Shown: piece by piece, positions 54,365-63,738 of the stretch | Position numbering within the stretch: the stretch's first letter is position 1 | Layout of the letters: the number at the start of each line of letters is the position of its first letter | From: Atopobium sp. | GTDB lineage: Bacteria > Actinomycetota > Coriobacteriia > Coriobacteriales > Atopobiaceae | DNA length: 64,000 bases | Direction: 5' to 3' | NCBI GenBank assembly: GCA_022732885.1 | Contig: JAIJTS010000006.1 | Coordinates: 23,659 to 87,658 of the forward strand | Notes under the pieces: model-generated | What the model saw: the letters and a program-made list of their open reading frames with translations, nothing else | The model's database searches: none | Told to the model about the DNA's origin: nothing | Translations under genes and position numbers: made by a program

Positions 54365-54913
54365 TCACGCCGCCTTCCCGCCGGCAACGGGGTTGTCGGC
54401 CACGATGGGCGCGATGATCCTGGCCGCGCGCTCGGCGGCGGTGCCCTCGCAGGCGTGCACGGGCGCGTTCGTCTCGACGCCCTCCACGGCCCTGCCGATG
54501 GAGTCGTTGTTGAACCAGCGGCGCCCCGCCCAATCCTCGTCCGTCTCGGCGAACACGGCGCCCATCATCCTGATGAGCGACTTTCTGCTCGGGAAGACCC
54601 GCACCACGCGGCTGCGGCGCTCGAGCTCGCGGTCGACGCACGAGCAGCGCTCGATCAGGTCCTCGGGGAAGCAGCTCCCCGCGCACAGCTTCGGGATCCT
54701 GGGGTTGATGGTGCCCGCGCTGGTGGTGAGCCTGCGCTCGCGGTATCCGTTCCTCTGGTTGCCGGCCTCGCAGGCCTCGTCGGCCCGGGCGTCCACGATC
54801 TCGTTGACCAGGGATTCGGCCATTATCCTCAACAGCTCGGAGAGGTTGACTATGCCGTCGTCGAATCTGGGCATCTCGGCCCCGTCGCTCGCGATCTCGT
54901 GTATATTGTCCAT
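54365..54913 (-). pseudogene. IS256/Mutator-family transposase with internal deletion
   Basis: 182 residues in one frame join an N-terminal transposase part (LSELLRIMAESLVNEIVDARADE, RNGYRERRL...GTINPRIPKL, FPEDLIER) directly to a C-terminal part (VFPSRKSLIRMMGAVFAETDEDWAGRRWF). The central catalytic region of about 200 residues with the DDE residues is missing. Base composition is far GC-richer than the neighbours. In the 270 bases downstream are GGTAGTGTCGCGAATG-type sequence (54272, reverse GACACTACC), as seen at Mutator ends, and a GAGCGTGGA(A/T)(A/T)TCCGGACG-like direct repeat at about 54183-54230. The other end is not clear. Confidence 0.78.
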
Positions 54914-55039
54914 ATGCGGTTATTGCCTTTCTACGAATCCTGACTTCAGCAATTAGAATTCTAGGTGATAATCGCTTCCTGCTTTCTGCAGCCAGGGAAG
55001 CGGTCCCTTACACCAACATTCGGCACGCGATCGGCAGTT

Positions 55040-56809
55040 ATGGCAAATTCTATCTACAAACCAGTCTCATTAGAGGTTGGAAACATACTCAAAGACGTGC
55101 AGACAGGCAAGATCGGCTTGCCGGATCTGCAGCGTCCCTTTGTCTGGAAGAACGACAAGGTTCGCCAGCTCCTCGACTCCATGTTCCGAGGATACCCTAT
55201 CGGCTACATCATGCTCTGGGAGTCCCCGGCTGACTACAGCGATAAGAAGTCCTCTATCGGCACCAACACCAAGATCTATGAAGCCCCGAAAGAACTCGTC
55301 ATCGACGGCCAACAGCGCCTCACTGCCCTGCTTAGCTCGCTCTATGGTGTGCGGGTTAAGGACAAGGACTTTAAGGAGCGCAACATTCGAATCGCATTCG
55401 ATCCGATAACGCACGTTTTCGAGAATGCCGACGCAGCCACCGACAGGAATCCGAGATTCATCTCATCGGTCAGCGAGGTCTTTACCGCAAACAGAGAGAA
55501 CAAGCTCAGCACCTTCAGGAAGTCCTTTATTCGTCAATTGAATGAAGGTAATGCAAAGAAAGGTGAACCCGAACTGACAGACGAGGAAGAAGATCTTATC
55601 GAGCTGGGCATAAACGCCCTCCTTGGATTGGAGCGCTACTTGCTCCCAACCCTTGAAATCACTTCTGATGCTGACGAGGAAATGGTTTCGGACATCTTCG
55701 TGCGCGTCAACTCCCAGGGTCAATCTTTCAAACAGGACGACTTCATCATGACCCTGCTCTCCGTCTATGAGCCCGAAATGCGCTCTCGCATTGAGAAGTT
55801 CTGCGCGGACAGCCATGTTCCCGCCGATGGCACCTCTTACAACCATCTCATAAAGACATCTGCAACTCACATCATCCGTGCAGCCGTCGGACTCGGGTTC
55901 AAGCGCGGGCGCCTTCGCTATGCGTATCAGATTCTTCGTGGCAAGGATCTCAAGACCGGTGAAACTTCCCCCGAGACGCGCGCAGAAAACTTCGAGAAGT
56001 TCGGCAAGGCCGTGGATTGCGTTCTCGATCTGAATAATTGGAAGGCATTCCTAAATACATTGGGTGAAGCCGGCTACATAAGTTCAAGTCAGATTACGTC
56101 TGAGAACGCGTTGATTTTCAACTATGCTTTCTATCTGATTGGCCGTTACGAATTCAAGATGGAGCCTCTGGCTATTAAGAAGCTCGTTAGACGTTGGTTC
56201 TACGCTTCCAACCTTACGGCCTTCTATGTTGGCTCATTCGAGTCCGACTTCGAGAAGCAGCTTAACGAGGTCTCTGGGCTCAAAACTGCTGAAGAGTTCA
56301 TCGCCTACTTCGACAGAAGTATCGCCGCACTGATGACAGACGACTACTTTTCCCTCACCCTGCCAAACGACCTCAACGCCAACGAAGCTACCGGCCCAAG
56401 CTGGCAAGGCTTTGTGGCTGCACAAGTTGTCCTGGGATACAAAGCCCTTTTCAGCACCGTGCCGGTTTCGCAACTCATATCCGATGGAGCCTCTGGCACA
56501 AAGAAGGCAGTGGACAAGCACCACCTCTTCCCCGACAACTATTTGAAAGAAGCGGGCTATCTATCTAACCGTAGCAACCGTGCTAACTTCACGTATGCGG
56601 ACTATGGGAACAACATCTACATTTCCGATGATGCCCCTTCCGTGTATGTCGCAAAATACCGCAACGAACTTGGCGAAGAAGCCTACATAGAAGCATGCAA
56701 GCAGCATGCATTACCTACAGGCTTCGAAAACATGGACTATGAGGAGTTCATAGCAGCGCGTAGAGGCTTAATGGCCCAACTAATCAAGAAGGGCTTTGAG
56801 AGGCTGTAA
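55040..56809 (+). CDS. DUF262 domain protein (GmrSD-like)
   Basis: A 589-residue protein. The N-terminal DUF262 ParB-like nuclease fold is seen in LPDLQRPFVWKNDKVRQLLDSMFRGYPIG and ELVIDGQQRLTALLSSLYG. A long helical middle follows, and a C-terminal part with KKAVDKHHLFPDNYL, an HNH-like (DUF1524-type) motif. This plan is shared with type IV restriction proteins of the GmrSD class, which attack modified phage DNA. ATG 55040 starts the conserved sequence, although its ribosome site is weak; the frame is open from 54965. No partner gene adjoins. Confidence 0.82.
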   Translation: MANSIYKPVSLEVGNILKDVQTGKIGLPDLQRPFVWKNDKVRQLLDSMFRGYPIGYIMLWESPADYSDKKSSIGTNTKIYEAPKELVIDGQQRLTALLSSLYGVRVKDKDFKERNIRIAFDPITHVFENADAATDRNPRFISSVSEVFTANRENKLSTFRKSFIRQLNEGNAKKGEPELTDEEEDLIELGINALLGLERYLLPTLEITSDADEEMVSDIFVRVNSQGQSFKQDDFIMTLLSVYEPEMRSRIEKFCADSHVPADGTSYNHLIKTSATHIIRAAVGLGFKRGRLRYAYQILRGKDLKTGETSPETRAENFEKFGKAVDCVLDLNNWKAFLNTLGEAGYISSSQITSENALIFNYAFYLIGRYEFKMEPLAIKKLVRRWFYASNLTAFYVGSFESDFEKQLNEVSGLKTAEEFIAYFDRSIAALMTDDYFSLTLPNDLNANEATGPSWQGFVAAQVVLGYKALFSTVPVSQLISDGASGTKKAVDKHHLFPDNYLKEAGYLSNRSNRANFTYADYGNNIYISDDAPSVYVAKYRNELGEEAYIEACKQHALPTGFENMDYEEFIAARRGLMAQLIKKGFERL

Positions 56810-56887
56810 GGAGTCGAAATGAAAGTCTCATCGATTGATGAACAGACATTCTCTATTTAACTTGTACACTTTTATTCTAGGCCCATA

Positions 56888-56933
56888 CAAAAAAACTGAC
56901 TTACTCGAGTTATGAGATAAGTCAGTTTTTTTA
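56888..56933. terminator. Bidirectional terminator downstream of the RclA-like gene
   Basis: AAAAAAACTGACTTA, loop, TAAGTCAGTTTTTTTA. It is suited to both strands, between the DUF262 and reductase genes. Confidence 0.9.
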
Positions 56934-56937
56934 GTTT

Positions 56938-58269
56938 TTAGAATTTGAATAAGTCATTAAGAGCTTCAGTCATAGTTGGGTGAGCGTAAATTTGGTCACG
57001 CAAGTCTTCAGCCTTTAAGTGGTGCTGCATTGCTAAAGTAATGACATTGATAGTTTCGTAAGCTTCTTCAGCGTAAATAGTAGCACCTAAGATTTCGTGA
57101 GTTTCTGGGTCAATCAAAGCCTTGTATGAGCCTCTTGGGTTGCCGATGACTTGGGCCTTGGGCACACCAGCTGCAGGCATTGTTAAGACCTTGTAAGCTT
57201 TACCTTGGGCCTTTAACTCGCTTTCAGTTAGTCCAGCTGAAGAAATTGCTGGCTTAATGAAGATTGAGTTAGCAAAAACTGGACGATTCTTCTTAGTTCT
57301 AGTCTTGTCACCAAAGAGTTGATTGTCCATAATCCGCCAGTCATCAAGCGAAATGTAGGTAAATTGCAAGCTACCGGCAACATCACCCATAGCGTAGATA
57401 TTAGGAACACTGGTTTCAAGCTTATCGTTAACGACAATTTCGCCTCTTTGGCCAACTTCAAGACTGGTTCTTTCTAGGTGAAGGGCGGCAGTGGCTGGGT
57501 GGCGGCCAACTGACACAAGCATCACGTCTGCTTGCAAGTCCTTAACACCATCTTCGGTTTCAACAGTTAAGTTAAGACCAGCTTCAGTTTCTTCAACCTT
57601 GGTCAAAGAAGACTTAAGCATGAAGGTAACGCCATCTGCTTCCATATCAGCCTTAGCTGCCTGAGCAATTTCTGGTTCAAACCGGCCCAAGATACTTGGC
57701 ATTGGTTCAATTACAGTTACTTTACTGCCAAAGCCAGCGTACATTGAAGCAAATTCAAGTCCGATTGGTCCACCACCTAAAATAACCAGATTCTTAGCAA
57801 GTTCTTTTTTAGCAAGCATTTCAGTTGAAGTAAATATCTTATCGTCAATCTTTAGGCCATCAATATTTGGTACATTACTTTCGGCACCAGTATTAATGAA
57901 AAGACGGTCGAATGTTAATTCTTCTGTACCTGATTCGTCAGTTACCTTGATTGTCTTATCATCAATAAATTCAGCACTTGCATCAAGCACAGTTGCCAAG
58001 TCTTGGTCTGCTATCTTGTGGTAGTTCTTGTTGCGTAGTTTTGCTGTCATAGCTTCCTTAGTTTCGAAAGCTTCTTCATACTTAACTCCTCTTTGAGAGT
58101 TAATCACCAAGTTCTTAGTTGGCAAACATGCGATGTTGATACACGTTCCGCCGTACATCATTGGATCTTTTTCAATCAAAAGCACTTCTTCGCCATGACT
58201 TGTCAGGCTTCCTGCCAAAGTCTTACCAGCTTTGCCAAAGCCAATAATAATATTCTTAAAATGTCTCAT
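56938..58269 (-). CDS. RclA-like flavin disulfide oxidoreductase
   Basis: A 443-residue pyridine-nucleotide disulfide oxidoreductase. FAD loop IIIGFGKAGKTLAG, redox pair GGTCINIACLPTK (CxxxxC, residues about 42-47), NAD loop ILGGGPIGLEFASMYAGFG, the YAMGDVAGSLQF FAD motif and a C-terminal dimer domain with HPTMTEAL. The INIxCLPTK form fits RclA, a Cu(II) reductase protecting against hypochlorite. Codon use and composition differ from the neighbours (AT-richer, no octamer). The sequence looks like that of lactobacilli, so recent transfer is likely. AGGAG precedes the ATG ending at 58269. Confidence 0.85.
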   Translation of the reverse strand: MRHFKNIIIGFGKAGKTLAGSLTSHGEEVLLIEKDPMMYGGTCINIACLPTKNLVINSQRGVKYEEAFETKEAMTAKLRNKNYHKIADQDLATVLDASAEFIDDKTIKVTDESGTEELTFDRLFINTGAESNVPNIDGLKIDDKIFTSTEMLAKKELAKNLVILGGGPIGLEFASMYAGFGSKVTVIEPMPSILGRFEPEIAQAAKADMEADGVTFMLKSSLTKVEETEAGLNLTVETEDGVKDLQADVMLVSVGRHPATAALHLERTSLEVGQRGEIVVNDKLETSVPNIYAMGDVAGSLQFTYISLDDWRIMDNQLFGDKTRTKKNRPVFANSIFIKPAISSAGLTESELKAQGKAYKVLTMPAAGVPKAQVIGNPRGSYKALIDPETHEILGATIYAEEAYETINVITLAMQHHLKAEDLRDQIYAHPTMTEALNDLFKF

Positions 58270-58420
58270 ACTTAGACTCCTAATCCAAATTATCGCTACT
58301 TATTTTTTGTCAGTAACATATTTTTTTTACAAAATATCACGATAGATGTCAGCTGTCTACGATTTTGCTTATAAAAAGCTTCTAAAAGATGAATCATTGT
58401 TCAGAGATGTTGCGGTTGAT

Positions 58421-58517
58421 CAAAATAGTTCCAAGAGTGAATGCTCGTAAGTATGGTAAGCAGTGGATTGTTAACCGTGGTGCTATGTTGCGTGAGTACG
58501 GCAAATCTGTGTGCTAA
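58421..58517 (+). pseudogene. Decayed gene tail, copy B
   Basis: It matches remnant A along about 97 bases (NARKYGKQWIVNRG, then AMLREYGKSVC and a stop) but has one extra base before NAR, which breaks the frame. Direct orientation, 5.8 kb from copy A. Confidence 0.55.
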
Positions 58518-58546
58518 AAGCTACAAATACTCAGCCTCAATTGAAT

Positions 58547-58618
58547 GTCTATTTCTTGCCGATATCGGCAAGAAATAGACCGTTTTACAAGAGAATTTCG
58601 ACAGGTTTTTGCCGATAA
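58547..58618. promoter_or_regulatory. 34-bp perfect palindrome with TTGCCGATATCGGCAA core
   Basis: GTCTATTTCTTGCCGAT and its exact complement fill 58547-58580. A half-site TTGCCGATAA lies at 58609. The same core and half-site spacing occur before fic, so this is likely the operator of a lost related gene. Confidence 0.7.
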
Positions 58619-58852
58619 CGTTTCTTCTCAGGGGGACGACCACAGAATATTTCTTGTTTTCAAGGGTTCTGCAAGCTACTATAAGTTCAATTGAATTGCC
58701 GGAGCCTTTGGCAAGCACTGGCAAGAGAAGGGATTAGGTGCATGAAAAACTAGCGATACTCATAAAGCCCGAATTCACGTAACGCCGCTGACGACACTAC
58801 CGCGGGTGTAGTATTGCTTACTCATGTCTTAATTTATAGCCATTTATCTGTG

Positions 58853-58858
58853 TATAAT
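58853..58858 (+). promoter_or_regulatory. -10 box of the ABC-F gene
   Basis: TATAAT in TGTATAATTG (extended form) with a weak -35 (TTAATT). It implies a leader of about 35 bases that contains CGCGTGGTC and GAACCGAGG. Confidence 0.55.
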
Positions 58859-58899
58859 TGCATGCTACTCCGCGTGGTCTTCGGCAGAACCGAGGTATC

Positions 58900-60387
58900 A
58901 TGCAGCTTAATCTTTCAAATATTGAATATACCTATCCGTCATCGGTGGAGCCCACCTTACATGATGTGACTTTTGTGCTTCCACAAGGATGGACCGGCTT
59001 TGTTGGTAATAACGGATCCGGAAAAACAACCCTCGCACGTATCGTATGTGGTTTATTGCAGCCAGATAAGGGAGTTATAAGCCCATCGTTTTTCTCGGTA
59101 TATTGTGCTCAAAATGCAACGGAGGTACCAGCTACTCTTTTTGATTTTGCGGTTGCCTATGATGATGCGGCAATTAAATTGAGACGAGAGCTTTCGTTGG
59201 AGGATGATTGGCCTTGGCGTTTTGAAACGCTTTCGTGTGGCCAGCAGAAGCGACTCCAAGTAGCGTGTGCTTTATGGGCCTCGCCCGATGTTCTTGTGGT
59301 AGATGAGCCAACTAACCATGTGGATATATCAACAAGACATGCTCTTTTTGCAGCTTTGTCGCAGTTCAAGGGCATTGGAGTGCTTATTTCACATGATAGG
59401 GAGTTGTTGGACACGCTTTGTACTCAATGTTTGTTTGTAGCTAATGGCACGGCAAACATGAGAGCTGGTGGTTATTCTCGGGCATCATCGCAGGTGGAGC
59501 TTGAACGTTCGAGCGCGTTACACGCAAAGGAAGCGGCGCAAAAAGAGAAGGCTCGCATTGAGCGAGAAACCCAGAGACGTAGAGAAGAGGCTTCTAGAGT
59601 TCAGGCGCGCAAAAGTGGAAGAAATATTGACAAGCACGACAGTGATGCGCGTGCAAAAAAGCAAGGCTATATAGTCTCAGGTCAAGATGGTAAAGCGGGG
59701 AAGCTGGCTGCTCGCATGTTGAATAGACTGGAGAAGGCAACGGGTAAAACCGCAGGTATTAGGGTTGAGAAACAATACGATTCCAACATCTGGTTGGATA
59801 GTGAGGCAAGTAACAGAAAAGTTCTGGTCAGGATGGAACCTAATAACATCCGCATGGGAGAGAGTTGCCTACAAACCCCACCGCTGTTTATTGGCAACAC
59901 GGATCATATTGGTATTGTCGGCGATAACGGCTGTGGTAAAACAACGCTGGTAAAGAAAATAATTTCAAGCATTTCTGACGATGTACGGATGTTATATATT
60001 CCTCAGGAGCCAACTGAACTGCAGGAAATAGAGACATTAAGAAAAATCAAAGGGTTATCGAACTCCCAACGCGGAAGAGTGTTGTCTATTGTGGCGCAGC
60101 TTAACTCAGACCCTGATTGTATTCTTGCAGGTGAATCAACTAGTCCAGGTGAAATGAGAAAGCTTATGCTTGCGCAGGGAATGCTCGAATCACCAGAGCT
60201 TATAGTGATGGACGAGCCAACTAACTATTTGGATCTTGGCTCCACTGTAGCGCTTGAACGTTTACTGTCTGAATATCCAGGAGCTTTGTTGTTGGTCTCA
60301 CACGATCTCTCGCTGATTGATTCCGCTACATCGATTAAATGGAACATCAAGCGATCAAATGGCAACTTTGAGCTGGTAGTTCAATAG
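58900..60387 (+). CDS. ABC-F ATPase
   Basis: A 495-residue soluble protein with two ABC domains and no membrane helix. Domain 1: GNNGSGKTTL, LSCGQQKRLQ signature and LVVDEPTNHVD. A charged Lys/Arg/Glu-rich linker follows at about residues 200-270. Domain 2: GDNGCGKTTL, a poor signature (STSPGEMRKL in place of LSGGQ) and IVMDEPTNYLD. ABC-F proteins act on the ribosome, either in ribosome protection against antibiotics or in translation control. ATG 58900 follows CGAGG. The class cannot be told without an alignment of the linker. Confidence 0.85.
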   Translation: MQLNLSNIEYTYPSSVEPTLHDVTFVLPQGWTGFVGNNGSGKTTLARIVCGLLQPDKGVISPSFFSVYCAQNATEVPATLFDFAVAYDDAAIKLRRELSLEDDWPWRFETLSCGQQKRLQVACALWASPDVLVVDEPTNHVDISTRHALFAALSQFKGIGVLISHDRELLDTLCTQCLFVANGTANMRAGGYSRASSQVELERSSALHAKEAAQKEKARIERETQRRREEASRVQARKSGRNIDKHDSDARAKKQGYIVSGQDGKAGKLAARMLNRLEKATGKTAGIRVEKQYDSNIWLDSEASNRKVLVRMEPNNIRMGESCLQTPPLFIGNTDHIGIVGDNGCGKTTLVKKIISSISDDVRMLYIPQEPTELQEIETLRKIKGLSNSQRGRVLSIVAQLNSDPDCILAGESTSPGEMRKLMLAQGMLESPELIVMDEPTNYLDLGSTVALERLLSEYPGALLLVSHDLSLIDSATSIKWNIKRSNGNFELVVQ

Positions 60388-60586
60388 GGCGAGAAAATCT
60401 GATCTTTGACTACAGCAGATTATCTGGAGGCAGTAGCTCGATTTCCCACGTAGTGCTGACGTAACAGTTAACGTCAATATCTGATGGATCATTCAAAACC
60501 ATCTCATAAAGACACAGTTAAAGGTTTAAACTTTATGTCATAGTTAACTAAGACTAACAAAGCGCTAACTGAATGGAGCCCAACGA

Positions 60587-61087
60587 ATGTCTGCTCAGAA
60601 CGAGAAGAAGGATCACCTTCCGGTACTTGGCGTCGGTCCTGCGTACGTAATCACTATTACGGTGCTGACAGTTGCCTGCATTACCCTGTCTAAGCTGGGG
60701 ATTCTTCCATATCTTCGCATCCGAGCTACAATTGCCGTGATGCACTCCGTGGGCACGGCTTTTCTGATTGTGGGTATTTGGCTGTGGGTTTCCGCTACCA
60801 TCAAAGAAAAACTTCGCGAGAAAATCATCGCAAATCAGCTGGTAACCTCTGGTGTTTACGCTCTGGTTAGAAACCCTATCTACTCCGCATTTGCGTTTAT
60901 TATGTCAGGTGCGTCGTTGCTTTCTAGCAATCTGTATTTGATTCCAATGCCTCTTGTGTTCTGGGCGCTTTTAACTGTGGTGATGCAAGCCACAGAAGAG
61001 AAGTGGCTTCTCGCGCAATTTGGTGATGAGTACAAAGAGTACTGCAAGCGAGTTAATCGCTGCATTCCATGGTTTCCTAAGCGCTAA
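60587..61087 (+). CDS. Isoprenylcysteine carboxyl methyltransferase-family protein
   Basis: A 166-residue membrane protein with about four hydrophobic segments. It has the SAM-linked C-terminal pattern of the ICMT/PEMT family: LVTSGVYALVRNPIYSAF and EEKWLLAQFGDEYKEYCKRVNRCIPWFP. Bacterial members probably methylate lipids or small isoprenoids, since protein prenylation is absent. ATG 60587 is preceded by GGAG at some distance. A TGACGT...ACGTCA inverted repeat lies in the upstream region (60457-60476). The substrate is unknown. Confidence 0.82.
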   Translation: MSAQNEKKDHLPVLGVGPAYVITITVLTVACITLSKLGILPYLRIRATIAVMHSVGTAFLIVGIWLWVSATIKEKLREKIIANQLVTSGVYALVRNPIYSAFAFIMSGASLLSSNLYLIPMPLVFWALLTVVMQATEEKWLLAQFGDEYKEYCKRVNRCIPWFPKR

Positions 61088-61129
61088 CTTTTACGTAGTC
61101 ATTCACGTGGACATTTGCTTTTAACCGAG

Positions 61130-61158
61130 CCCCAGCTCCCATAGTTGAGCTGGGGTTT
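61130..61158 (+). terminator. Terminator of the methyltransferase gene
   Basis: CCCCAGCTC, loop CCATAGTT, GAGCTGGGG, then TTTGTT. The T run is modest. Confidence 0.75.
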
Positions 61159-61271
61159 GTTCGATTTTCTCGTGCCATAAAAATGCTTTTACAAAGCGGC
61201 TATGATATACGCATGTCACGCTGGCTTGTTACGTGCTTGTGCCTGCTGTTTCAGGAGAAACGAGAGATACC

Positions 61272-63179
61272 ATGCTGGATATTCGTCGTGTTTTGGCAAG
61301 TGCGCCCAAAAAGCATACGGAGGAGACGCTGAATTCTCTGACAACTGTTTGGGGAGAGGCGCTTGACCCGTCGAATGTGTTGCCTGAGTATCCGCGTCCT
61401 CGTTTGCAGCGCGAGAATTACGTGATGTTGAATGGCGTGTGGGAGTATGCGATTACACTGGTAGACGGCGTGGTTGACGTAGAGACCTTCGTGCAACAGG
61501 CAATTCCTTCTCGTTGGGATGGGCAGATTGTGGTGCCGTTCTCGCCAGAAGCTCCGCTTTCTGGGGTTGGTCGTACGGTGCATCCGAACGAGCTTTTGTG
61601 GTACAGGCGCAAAATTGAACTACCAAAATTGGCTGACGGCCAGCGAGTTATTCTGCATTTTGAGGCAGTTGACTGGATGTGTGCGTGCTTTATTAACGGC
61701 AAGCTTGCTGGCACGCACATTGGCGGTTACCTGCCGTTTTCTTTTGATATTACGGATTTGCTTGGCCCCTCTGAGGTGGGGGAGTGCGCTGCTACGGCTG
61801 AGAGTGCTGGTGTGGCTGAGCTCGTGCTTTGCGTTTGGGATCCAAGCGATACGGGCTCTCAGCTGCGTGGTAAGCAGCGACTTATGCGAGGCGACATTTG
61901 GTACACAGCGCAGAGTGGTATTTGGCAAAGCGTGTGGTACGAGGTTGTTTCTGCAGCTCATCTTGAGTCGCTAACGTTAAAGGGCGACATGTTTGGCTCA
62001 CTCATGGTCAAGGCGAGCGCGCAGGTAAGTGGACCAGTAAGTGCGCAATCGAGCACGTTGGAGCTGGAGCTTTTGCTTAAGGACGAGTTTGGACAAGACG
62101 TTCTTCTCGCCACACTGCCAGTGGACGAGGTAGGGGAGGTATCTGCTGAGCTGCACGTAGATGACCCGCAGCTTTGGTCACCAGAGATCCCGCAGCTCTA
62201 TACCGCGGAGGCTGTGCTTCGACAGGATGGTGCGGTTGTTGATGCGGCTCGCAGCTATTGTGCGTTTCGTACTGTTGAGGTGAAATCGGATGCGTCTGGC
62301 GTACCAAGGGTTCACCTGAATGGAGCGCCATATTTTGTGCGCGGCGTGCTGGATCAAGGATATTGGCCTGACGGATTGATGACGGCTCCATCTGATGAAG
62401 CGCTGGTATTTGATATAGAGGCCATGAAGTCGGCCGGTTTTAATACGTTGCGTAAACATATCAAGATTGAAAGTGAGCGTTGGTACTACCACTGCGACCA
62501 ACTTGGCATGCTAGTCTGGCAGGATTGTGTTTCGGGTGGTAGTGCGTATAGTCCTTGGCACACAAGTCAAAAGCCGACGCTGTTCAGCTTTACTTGGGGT
62601 CGATTTGACGATACAACCCCAAGTCATCATCAGGCGTTATCAGCAGGTGATGATGCGTATCAGAAGGAGTGGACAGAAACTTGTCAGGAAATGGTCAAAC
62701 TTCTGGATGGGCATCCTTCAGTTGGATTCTGGACGCTTTTTAATGAGGGCTGGGGCCAGTTTGATGCGCGCGCAGCTACTGAGGCTGTTCGTGCTGTTGA
62801 TGCAACGAGACCAATTGATGCTACAAGTGGTTGGTATGATCAAGGCTGCGGCGATTTTTTGAGCATCCACAATTACTTCAGGCCGCTTCGAGCAGGTTAG
62901 CAGGGAAAGCCACAAGGTAATCGAGCTGCAATAATCTCTGAGTTTGGCGGTCTTGCTCAGATGACACCGGGCCATACATCGCTTGATCACTCGTATGGGT
63001 ATGGAGATTTTGCCACGGTTGATACTTGGCGAATGGCTGTTCAACAGCTGTTAGCAGAGGCGGAATCGCTTCAGAGTGAAGGACTTGCTGGATACGTCTA
63101 TACACAGGTGTCTGACGTTGAGGAAGAGGTAAATGGCCTGCTTACCTACGATAGAAAGATTAACAAGTTCAACGGATGA
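61272..63179 (+). pseudogene. Glycoside hydrolase family 2 enzyme with an in-frame TAG
   Basis: The frame encodes a GH2 beta-glycosidase of the beta-glucuronidase/galactosidase type. It has a sugar-binding domain (LLWYRRKIELPKL), an Ig-like middle and a TIM barrel with FNTLRKHIKIESERWYYHCDQLGMLVWQD and WTLFNEGWGQFD, whose Glu is the acid/base. A TAG at 62898-62900 ends translation after RPLRAG. The same frame then continues with GNRAAIISEFGG, which carries the nucleophile Glu, to a TGA at 63179. A product ending at the TAG would lack the nucleophile and be inactive. ATG 61272 is the likely start; GTG 61233 is an alternative. Confidence 0.87.
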
Positions 63180-63302
63180 AGGTAGCTGATTGATGGTAGG
63201 TAATGCTTGGTGATGTCTGGTAAGCCAAGCGATAAGCAATGGATTGAAAGATGCCCAGTTGGAAGAAGGACGTTCAGTAGTTCTTGAGCGCCGATTTTTA
63301 CC

Positions 63303-63455
63303 AAAGTGGTAAAAAATGCGTTTAGTTGGAGTTTCATTTTTCTGCATAGCGTGTTTTCGCAGATAAAAAATTGCAACTATGATAAAAAATGCGTTTAGTT
63401 GGAGCTGAAATTTGATTTTTAAAGTTTTGATCTCCAACTAAACGGGATTTTTACC
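63303..63455. repeat. Inverted-repeat intergenic element, copy 3
   Basis: The left end AAAGTGGTAAAAAATGCG continues to TTTAGTTGGAG at 63331 and is repeated directly at 63381-63404. The right end CTCCAACTAAACGGGATTTT continues to TTACC at 63455. The second left end and the right end could form a 24-bp stem with a 27-base loop. Confidence 0.85.
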
Positions 63456-63573
63456 TTTTTTGCCCCTTTAATTTTGCTCCAAAAATTGATTGATACACAA
63501 AATTGAATATCTGAGTATAAATATTCATAAAAATGAATACGTTTTTAGCTAAAATAAAAATATTGCAATTTAG

Positions 63574-63612
63574 CGTAAAAAATCGCCTTCCAGAGGTTTG
63601 TTCTGGAAGGCG
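63574..63612 (-). terminator. Terminator of the minus-strand gene at the right edge
   Basis: On the minus strand CGCCTTCCAGA, loop ACAAACC, TCTGGAAGGCG, then ATTTTTTAC. The stem is perfect at 11 bp. Confidence 0.9.
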
Positions 63613-63738
63613 AAGGTTGATTGTATTGCGTCAGTGTGTCTGGTCGTACGCTGCAGTTACGAATATTTGCGTCGTACACGCGTCAGTGTGCCTAATCGCG
63701 TGCTGTGTCGCACGCGCGTCGAAGCGCGTAGCTGCACG

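Larger units (their letters stand above)
58270..58899. other. Decayed region between the reductase and the ABC-F gene
   Basis: It contains the reductase promoter, gene remnant copy B, a perfect 34-bp palindrome, a TTGCCGATAA half-site and about 120 bases of sequence with no recognisable gene. The ABC-F promoter follows. Short reverse reading frames over the palindrome are not supported. Confidence 0.55.
63180..63738. other. Intergenic region after the GH2 gene
   Basis: It holds degenerate GGTAGCTGAT/GGTAGGTAAT-like repeats (63180-63230), inverted-repeat element copy 3, an AT-rich stretch, the terminator of the minus-strand gene, and GC-rich repeats with GCGTCAGTGTG at about 63634 and 63680. 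No gene is seen. Confidence 0.6.

Noticed and set aside
54362..54943. Forward reading frames in the GC-rich segment
   Set aside because: They are complements of the IS256-type transposase; the high GC leaves several frames open.
58521..58724. Small reverse-strand protein over the 34-bp palindrome
   Set aside because: The frame depends on an arbitrary start, covers an operator-like palindrome and shows no family motif.
62898..62900. Programmed readthrough or recoded TAG in the GH2 gene
   Set aside because: No readthrough signal or downstream structure is evident and no other gene in the window has in-frame TAG; a nonsense mutation is simpler.
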